The notes beneath the pieces were generated by a model that worked only from the letters and a program-made list of their open reading frames with translations, did not search any database and was not told the DNA's origin. A program made the translations under genes and the position numbers. Positions 5,448-10,304 of a stretch of DNA of 12,951 nt are shown here, piece by piece. Every line of letters begins with the position of its first letter. Positions within the stretch are counted from its first letter, which is position 1. The DNA comes from Actinomycetes bacterium (lineage in GTDB: Bacteria > Actinomycetota > Actinomycetes > Propionibacteriales > Propionibacteriaceae): positions 1 to 12,951 of the forward strand of contig JAEZHJ010000168.1 in assembly GCA_023436925.1 (NCBI GenBank). Reading direction: 5' to 3'.

Positions 5448-6856
5448 AGCCGCTCGCCGAGGTCTCGCTGCTCGCCAGCGACGCTCCCGACTCGGTCTTC
5501 ACCCGGGAGCGGCTGGCGGCCATCCCCTCCCTGGCTCCGGCGGTCGAGACGCCGGTGGACTGGCAGTTGGTCGTCGCGCTGCGCCGCAAGGCGTCCGACC
5601 TGATCACCCGCCGGTTGGCGGACGCAGCCCAGGACGATGCTCCGCTGTCCGCCCTCGACCGGCGGCTGCTCGGCCGGTCCGTCGTCCGCTCGGTGGTGGC
5701 CGATCACGCCGCCCGACTCGGCGCCGACGGACGGGCGCTGTGGCCGGTCGAGACCGAGCAGGCGTACTCCGTTGCGGTGGAAGATGCAATCTATGGGTTC
5801 GGCAGGCTCCAGCCGCTGTTCGAGATCCCCGACGCTGAGAACATCGAGATTCACGGCTGCGACTCGGTGGTGGTGCAGTACTCCGACGGACGCCGCGCGA
5901 CCCACCCGCCGGTCGCCGACTCCGACGAGGAGTTGGTGGAAGCGATCCGGTTCCTCGGCGAGTCGGTCACTCCGGCCCGTCCGTTCGACGATGCCCACCC
6001 CACCATGACCCTGGCGCTGGGGGACCGGCACCGGCTGCACGCGATCGGCTTCGGGCTGAGCTTCCGGCCGTCCATTGCCATCCGCCAGCACACGCTGACG
6101 CAGGTGACGCTGCCCGACCTCGTCGCTGGCGGCATGCTGAGCGAGGAGCTGGCCCGGCTACTGCACGCCGCCGTCCTAGCCCGCAAGTCGATAGTGATCT
6201 CCGGCGATCAAGGCGCAGGCAAGACCACGTTGCTGCGCGCCCTGATCGCGGCGATCCCCGCCAACGAGCGCTTCGGCACCCTCGAGACCGACTACGAACT
6301 GCTCACCCACCTGCAGCCCGGCCGGGCGAACATCCTCGCCCTGCAGGCCCGGGTCGGGATGGGGGAGACCCAGGACGGCCACCGCCTCGGCGAGTACACC
6401 GTGGCCGACCTGATCCCCGAGGCGCTGCGCCAGAACCTGTCGCGGCTGGTGGTCGGGGAGGTCCGCGGCGGGGAGGCCGGGGCGATGTTCGAGGCGATGA
6501 CTGCGGTCACCGGAACCATGTCGACCACGCACTCGCACTCGGCCCGCTCGACCATTGATCGGCTGGCGTCGCGGGTGGCCCAGGGCGGGGTGGTCACGAT
6601 CGAGGAGGCGTACCGGCAGATCGCTCACCACCTCCACCTGCTGGTCCATGTCCGACTGATCGACGACACCTGGCGGGGCGGGCTGCGGACACGTCTGGTC
6701 TCGGAGGTGCGGCACCTCACCGGCGGGATCGAGGCCGGCCGCCCGGTGACCCACCTGGTGTACCAGGCCGATGCGGCCGGCGGACTGCCCAGCTTCACTC
6801 CTGATCCTGAGTTCCTGTCCGAGCTCGAGCCGTTCCGCAGCGGGTGGGACTCCTGA
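5444..6856 (+). CDS. tadA: TadA/CpaF-type secretion ATPase
   Basis: The 470-aa hexameric ATPase that powers Tad pilus assembly on the cytoplasmic face. The N-terminal domain includes QAYSVAVEDAIYGFGRLQPLFE and AENIEIHGCDSVVV. Key sites are Walker A GDQGAGKTT (254-262), the Asp-box-like LETDYELLTHLQ, Walker B RLVVGEVRGGEAGA with Glu339, and the His box TMSTTHSHSA with His363 and His365. The end LTGGIEAGRPVTHLVYQ is also typical. I chose GTG 5444 because it overlaps the preceding stop as GTGA, has AGGAACGGATCGGGG upstream, and gives the normal family length. The frame stays open further upstream, but that stretch is out-of-frame sequence of the TadZ-like gene. It ends as TGATG with tadB. All catalytic motifs appear intact. 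Confidence 0.95.
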   Translation: MKPLAEVSLLASDAPDSVFTRERLAAIPSLAPAVETPVDWQLVVALRRKASDLITRRLADAAQDDAPLSALDRRLLGRSVVRSVVADHAARLGADGRALWPVETEQAYSVAVEDAIYGFGRLQPLFEIPDAENIEIHGCDSVVVQYSDGRRATHPPVADSDEELVEAIRFLGESVTPARPFDDAHPTMTLALGDRHRLHAIGFGLSFRPSIAIRQHTLTQVTLPDLVAGGMLSEELARLLHAAVLARKSIVISGDQGAGKTTLLRALIAAIPANERFGTLETDYELLTHLQPGRANILALQARVGMGETQDGHRLGEYTVADLIPEALRQNLSRLVVGEVRGGEAGAMFEAMTAVTGTMSTTHSHSARSTIDRLASRVAQGGVVTIEEAYRQIAHHLHLLVHVRLIDDTWRGGLRTRLVSEVRHLTGGIEAGRPVTHLVYQADAAGGLPSFTPDPEFLSELEPFRSGWDS

Positions 6857-7713
6857 TGGGCGCCCTCGCGGCGGCGGTCTGCGCGATCCTCCTGGTGGGA
6901 GGCGCCCTGGCCGTCGCCGCCGGTTGGCGTGACCAAGGCCGCCCGCGCGAGCGCCGCCAGCGGCGGCCCTGGACAGAGAGCGCCTGGGTTCGCCGCTTCG
7001 GCCCCGGACGGATCGCGCGCGCTGCGGCCTGGCTGGCGATCGGAGCGGGGGCGGCGGCGATGACCGGCTGGCCCCTGCTCGCGGTGCTCTGCCCGGCGCT
7101 GGGGATCGCCGTGCCCTACCTGCTCGGCAAGCCGGTCGACCACGAACTCGAACTGCTGCAGGCGCTGGATCGCTGGGTGCGGACGCTGGCCGCGATCCTG
7201 CCGACCGGACGCTCGATCGGGGACGCGATCCGGGTGTCGACCCGGCAGGCGCCCGACCTGCTAGCTGAGCCGCTGACCCTGCTGGTGCAGCGGATGGACG
7301 ATCGCTGGACGCTCCCGGCGGCGCTGCACGCGATGGCCGACGAGCTCGACAGTGCCGACGCCGACGCGGTGCTGGCCGCGCTGTCCCTGGCCGCCGAGCG
7401 GGGCGGGACGGGGGCCCAGGCCACCCTGACGGCGCTGGCCGACGCCATCCAGGACCGGCTGCGCGCGTTGCGGGAGATCGAGACCGAGCGGGCCAAGCCG
7501 CGCCTGGTCGTCCGGCAGGTCACGGTGATCACCCTGGTGGTGCTCGGCGGTGCCCTGGTCTTCGGCGGCAGCTTCTTCGAGCCGTACCGGACGCCGCTGG
7601 GCCAGGTCATCCTGGCGGTGCTGGTCGCCGGCTACCTCGGCTCGCTGCTGGCCTTGCGCCGGATGGCGCTGCCGCGACCCCGGCAGCGGATCCTCGGCAG
7701 GGCAACGAGATGA
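6856..7713 (+). CDS. tadB: TadB-like inner-membrane platform protein (T2SSF domain)
   Basis: A 285-aa polytopic membrane protein of the type II secretion F family, one of two platform subunits above TadA. TM helices are likely at 3-23, 56-72, 74-91, 221-238 and 248-267. The cytoplasmic T2SSF domain (about 98-220) includes LQALDRWVRTLAAILPTGRSIGDAI and the second half-repeat AALSLAAERGGTGAQATLTALADAI. I chose ATG 6856, which overlaps the tadA stop (TGATG) and has GGTGGGAC upstream. GTG 6844 in frame would add four residues. The next gene overlaps its stop by ATGA. Confidence 0.88.
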   Translation: MGALAAAVCAILLVGGALAVAAGWRDQGRPRERRQRRPWTESAWVRRFGPGRIARAAAWLAIGAGAAAMTGWPLLAVLCPALGIAVPYLLGKPVDHELELLQALDRWVRTLAAILPTGRSIGDAIRVSTRQAPDLLAEPLTLLVQRMDDRWTLPAALHAMADELDSADADAVLAALSLAAERGGTGAQATLTALADAIQDRLRALREIETERAKPRLVVRQVTVITLVVLGGALVFGGSFFEPYRTPLGQVILAVLVAGYLGSLLALRRMALPRPRQRILGRATR

Positions 7714-8579
7714 TGGGCCTCGCCATCGTGGTCGGGTGCCTGTTCGCCGGCGGGGTCTGGGCTCTCGTCGGGGCCTGGCTGCCCGCCCACCCCCGGCTCG
7801 GCGACGCCTTCGACCTGCTGGACGGTCGCCGGCCGGTGCTCGCGCCACCCGAGCCGGGTCTGGGCCGGCTCGGCGGCTGGGTGCGTGGCCGGAGCGGTCT
7901 CGGGATCGGCGACGATACCCGCCGACGCCTCCGGATGAGCGGCGTCAGTGTCGACCGGCACATCGCGCACAAGACGCTGGCCGGCTTCGCCGGACTGGTG
8001 GGGATGGCCCTGTTGGGCGGCTGGCTCGGCTGGCTGACTGGCTCAGCCTCCCTGCTGCCGGCCGGTCTGGCGCTGGCCGGCGGCGTGATCGGTTTCCTGC
8101 TGCCCGACCTGCTGCTGCGTGGTCGGGACCGGGCCGTGACCGAGGATGCCACGGAGGCGCTCCTGACCTTCTTCGACCTGGTCACTCTGGAGCGGTTGGC
8201 CAACCGGTCCGGCACCCAGGCGCTGCGCGCGGCCGCCGCCGTCTCGGACACGACCGTGTTCCACGCGATCGGCGAGGCGCTGGAAAGAGCCCGGCTCGAG
8301 CAGCGGGCGCCGTACGCCGAGCTCCAGCGGCTGGGGAACGAACTCGACCTGCCGGCGCTGGTCGACATCGCCGACGTGATGCGGCTGGACGAGGCGGGCG
8401 CCGCCCTGTCCGGCGCGCTGCGCGCCCGCGTCCGGGAACTCCGCGACGCCCACCTGACACGCATGAAGCAGCACGCGAACGAGATCTCGGAACGGATGGG
8501 GGTCCTGATGGTCGTCCCCACCCTGCTCTTCGGCCTGCTCTTCCTCGTCCCGCCGCTGCTCCGGTTGGTCGGCGGCTGA
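7710..8579 (+). CDS. tadC: TadC-like inner-membrane platform protein (T2SSF domain)
   Basis: A 289-aa second platform subunit, paired with TadB. TM helices are likely at 4-24, about 90-110, 113-133 and 266-286. The cytoplasmic T2SSF region (about 145-255) includes LTFFDLVTLERLANRSGTQAL, EALERARLEQRAPYAELQRLGNELDLPAL and the tail RMKQHANEISERMGVLMVVPTLLFGLLFLVPPLL, which is characteristic of TadC. The start is ATG 7710, overlapping tadB by ATGA, with GCAGGG upstream; ATG 7713 is an equally possible start. It is the last gene of the first pilus unit, followed within 10 nt by a hairpin. Confidence 0.9.
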   Translation: MMGLAIVVGCLFAGGVWALVGAWLPAHPRLGDAFDLLDGRRPVLAPPEPGLGRLGGWVRGRSGLGIGDDTRRRLRMSGVSVDRHIAHKTLAGFAGLVGMALLGGWLGWLTGSASLLPAGLALAGGVIGFLLPDLLLRGRDRAVTEDATEALLTFFDLVTLERLANRSGTQALRAAAAVSDTTVFHAIGEALERARLEQRAPYAELQRLGNELDLPALVDIADVMRLDEAGAALSGALRARVRELRDAHLTRMKQHANEISERMGVLMVVPTLLFGLLFLVPPLLRLVGG

Positions 8580-8588
8580 CCCTGTCGG

Positions 8589-8621
8589 CCTGTCGAGGGA
8601 GTCGACGGGCTCCTCGGCAGG
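8589..8621. terminator. Hairpin between convergent genes, no U-tract
   Basis: CCTGTCGAGGG (8589-8599) can pair with TCCTCGGCAGG (8611-8621) over 11 positions including two G-U pairs on the + strand transcript, with an 11-nt loop. It lies 9 nt after the tadC stop and 9 nt before the stop of the gene on the opposite strand. No U-run follows on either side, as is common for actinobacterial terminator hairpins. It probably separates or ends the two convergent transcripts. Confidence 0.5.
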
Positions 8622-8630
8622 CACGGCCGC

Positions 8631-9026
8631 TCAGCGGGTCTCGTCGACTTCCGCCCCGGCTGGAGCGTCCTGGAGTGCTGCGAGGACGGAGCGCAGCGCG
8701 AAGCGGATCATCCAGCCGATCACCCACAGCGCGAAGAACGGGCTGGACCAGACCGCGATCCGCAGTGTCGGCTCGAAGCTGTGTTCCAGGACCTCTTGGG
8801 TGCCGCCGGTGTCGTAGGAGATCACCTGGATGCGGAACCCGGCCAGTATCCCGACCACGAGGATGGCCACCGCCACGCTGAGAATGCCGGTCGTCAGGGC
8901 GTGCAGCGACTCCTCCTACTGCCCGGACCCCTTGACGGGGGCTTCGTCCGGCACTGCCGGGCGCTTGAGGGCGGACTCTTCCGCGGTGCCGGTCGGCTCG
9001 GGTGTGTTGTCGGTTGCGTCGGTCAT
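8631..9026 (-). pseudogene. Small two-TM membrane protein interrupted by an in-frame TAG
   Basis: A single reading frame runs from ATG 9026, which has an excellent AGGAA ribosome site, to TGA at 8631-8633. It is 131 codons with one TAG at codon 37 (8916-8918). The first 36 codons encode a Thr/Pro/Glu-rich, probably disordered tail (MTDATDNTPEPTGTAEES start). The remainder encodes two TM helices, LTTGILSVAVAILVVGILAGF and AVWSSPFFALWVIGWMIRFAL, around a soluble loop and an acidic tail. The TAG overlaps a perfect AGGAGG (8912-8917), and a CTG follows 5 nt later in frame. The next GTG (8876) would cut into the first helix. Options are a recent nonsense mutation, reinitiation at CTG 8906, readthrough, or a sequencing error. 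I do not recognise the family. Confidence 0.6.
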
Positions 9027-9062
9027 CGGGGTTCCTGTCAGCAGACGCATCGGGGTGTCTGG

Positions 9063-9068
9063 ATCCTA
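9063..9068 (-). promoter_or_regulatory. Candidate -10 (TAGGAT) for the interrupted membrane-protein gene
   Basis: On the - strand, TAGGAT at 9068-9063 matches the actinobacterial TAGRRT -10 consensus and lies 36 nt before ATG 9026, giving a plausible leader of about 30 nt. No good -35 is visible. If real, the interrupted gene is still transcribed, away from the Flp operon. Confidence 0.35.
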
Positions 9069-9230
9069 GTGAGGAGAACTCGTCCGCGGGTCCTCTCATC
9101 GGGAACAGGTGACCGCCGGAAGCGTCTGCTCGACGCGGGCCCGGGCCCAGCAGGAACGTGTCGAGGCGGACCGAATCCGGTCGTGGCCGGTGTGTGACGC
9201 CTGTGACGGTTGGGGCGTCCAGGTGCGCCG

Positions 9231-9314
9231 TTATCCACAGATCCGTCGATGCCTCTTCCCCCTGCCGGGATCCCACTCGTAGAGTCCAGCACCATCGGAC
9301 GCCGAACCCACCCC
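9231..9314 (+). promoter_or_regulatory. Pilus promoter region B: DnaA-box-like site, TAGAGT -10, GAACCCACCCC
   Basis: This is the second copy of the arrangement seen before the CpaB-like gene: TTATCCACAG (9231-9240, flanked as GTTATCCACAGA), TAGAGTC (9280-9286) and GAACCCACCCC (9304-9314). A start site near 9291 would leave a leader of about 65 nt to the Flp-like pilin. The spacing from TAGAGT to GAACCC is 24 nt here and 25 in copy A. The box lies 49 nt before TAGAGT here and 59 nt in copy A. Two direct TGTGACG words (9193-9199, 9202-9208) lie just upstream of the box only in this copy. Nothing else is recognisable between 9069 and 9230. Confidence 0.6.
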
Positions 9315-9355
9315 GGGTGTTCTCCAGCCAGTGTCCGGTCACGAAGGAGAGTGTG

Positions 9356-9532
9356 ATGCGCAGCTTCCTCCATCAAGTCGTTGGCGCCCTCGTTGCGCCG
9401 CCGCGCCGGGACGAGCGCGGCCTCAGCCAATCGACCGAGAACGCGATCCTGCTCGCGGGGGCGGTGACCATTGCGGTGGGCGTGGTCACGGCCATCACCC
9501 TCTTCGTGAACTCGCGCCTGCCGACTCCGTGA
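9356..9532 (+). CDS. Flp-type pilin-like small protein
   Basis: A 58-aa protein with the layout of an Flp/Tad major pilin: a short basic leader (residues 1-22, ending RRDERG), one hydrophobic helix (about 29-51), and a very short tail. The candidate prepilin cleavage follows Gly22, reading ERG-LSQSTENAILLAG. The conserved Glu is at +6 instead of the usual +5, and the usual Glu-Tyr pair is Glu-Asn. The start is ATG 9356, with AAGGAG 6 nt upstream, the strongest ribosome site in the locus, as expected for a highly made subunit. The 4-nt overlap (GTGA) with the next gene couples it to the TadE-like gene. Being first after promoter B supports the pilin call, while the atypical motif keeps some doubt. 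Confidence 0.75.
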   Translation: MRSFLHQVVGALVAPPRRDERGLSQSTENAILLAGAVTIAVGVVTAITLFVNSRLPTP

Positions 9533-9885
9533 ACGAACGCGGGCTGGCCGAATCCACCCAGTGGGCGGTCGTCGTGCCTGCGCTGCTGACCCTCGTGCTC
9601 GGCCTGGTCCAGACCGGGGTCTGGCTGCACGCGCGGTCCGTGGCCGCGCAGGCGGCGGCCGCCGCGGCCGACTTGCGGGCCTCTGGGACGGCGGCGGCTG
9701 CCGACTCGGTCGCGACCGCGATCGCCACCCGGGGCGGGCTGGCGGACGTCGTGGTCGCCACGGCGAGCACCGGGTCGACGGTCACCGTCACCGTCGCAGG
9801 CAGCGCACCGCTGTTCTTCGATCTCGGGTTCGGACGGGTCGTCGAGCGGGCTGTGCTGCCGGTGGAGCAGGTGACTTCGCCATGA
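9529..9885 (+). CDS. TadE-like pseudopilin
   Basis: A 118-aa protein with a short N-terminus followed by ERGLAESTQWAVVVPALLTLVLGLVQTGVWLHARSVAAQAAAAAADLRASG. This matches the TadE-like pattern of a prepilin-type helix followed by an amphipathic helix rich in alanine. The remainder is a small, beta-rich exported domain (VVVATASTGSTVTVTVAGSAPLFF). The candidate cleavage is after Gly5, with no Glu at +5: Glu8 is at +3 and Gln11 at +6. The GTG start at 9529 overlaps the pilin stop, and the end overlaps the next start by ATGA. TadE-like proteins are minor subunits that assist Tad pilus assembly. Confidence 0.8.
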   Translation: MNERGLAESTQWAVVVPALLTLVLGLVQTGVWLHARSVAAQAAAAAADLRASGTAAAADSVATAIATRGGLADVVVATASTGSTVTVTVAGSAPLFFDLGFGRVVERAVLPVEQVTSP

Positions 9886-10304
9886 TCCACGGAGAGCGGG
9901 GCGCCGCCACGGTCGAACTGGCCCTGGTGATACCGGTGCTGGTCCTGCTGTTCGGCGTGGTCGTGGGAGGAGCCCGGGTGTGGCTGGCGCGGGCGACCGT
10001 CGACCACCTTGCCGGTGCCGCCGCGCGTGCCGGATCCCTGGCCCGCACCCCGGCCGAGGCGGTCGCCGCCGCCTCGGCACTGGCCCGCGCCCAGGCTGCG
10101 ACCGAAGGCCTGCGCTGCTCGGCCCTGAGCGTCGACGTCGATGCCCGCTCGCTGGCGCAACCGCCCGGCACCGCGGCCCGGATTGAGGTGGACGTGGTCT
10201 GCCTGGTCCCGCTCGGCGACGTCATCGTGCCGGGCTGGCCCGGACAACTGGAGCTTCGAAGCTCGGCCACGGCGGTGGTCGACCGGTACCGCGGGAGGCA
10301 GTGA
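9882..10304 (+). CDS. TadE/TadF-like pseudopilin
   Basis: A 140-aa minor pseudopilin. The N-terminus, GERGAATVELALVIPVLVLLFGVVVGGARVWLARATVDHLAGAAARAG, is the classic TadE/F pattern. Candidate cleavage follows Gly7, with Glu12 at the canonical +5. The exported part carries two cysteines, Cys79 and Cys107, that could form a disulfide, and beta-rich sequence near ARIEVDVVCLVPLGDVIVPG. The start is ATG 9882, overlapping the previous stop (ATGA). The end overlaps the next start (TGATG), with GGGAGG placed for the following gene. Confidence 0.85.
   Translation: MIHGERGAATVELALVIPVLVLLFGVVVGGARVWLARATVDHLAGAAARAGSLARTPAEAVAAASALARAQAATEGLRCSALSVDVDARSLAQPPGTAARIEVDVVCLVPLGDVIVPGWPGQLELRSSATAVVDRYRGRQ

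Noticed and set aside
3919..9239. Replication origin, because of perfect DnaA boxes
   Set aside because: There are only two isolated boxes about 5.3 kb apart, each at a promoter-like site, with no box cluster, AT-rich unwinding region or dnaA/dnaN neighbourhood.
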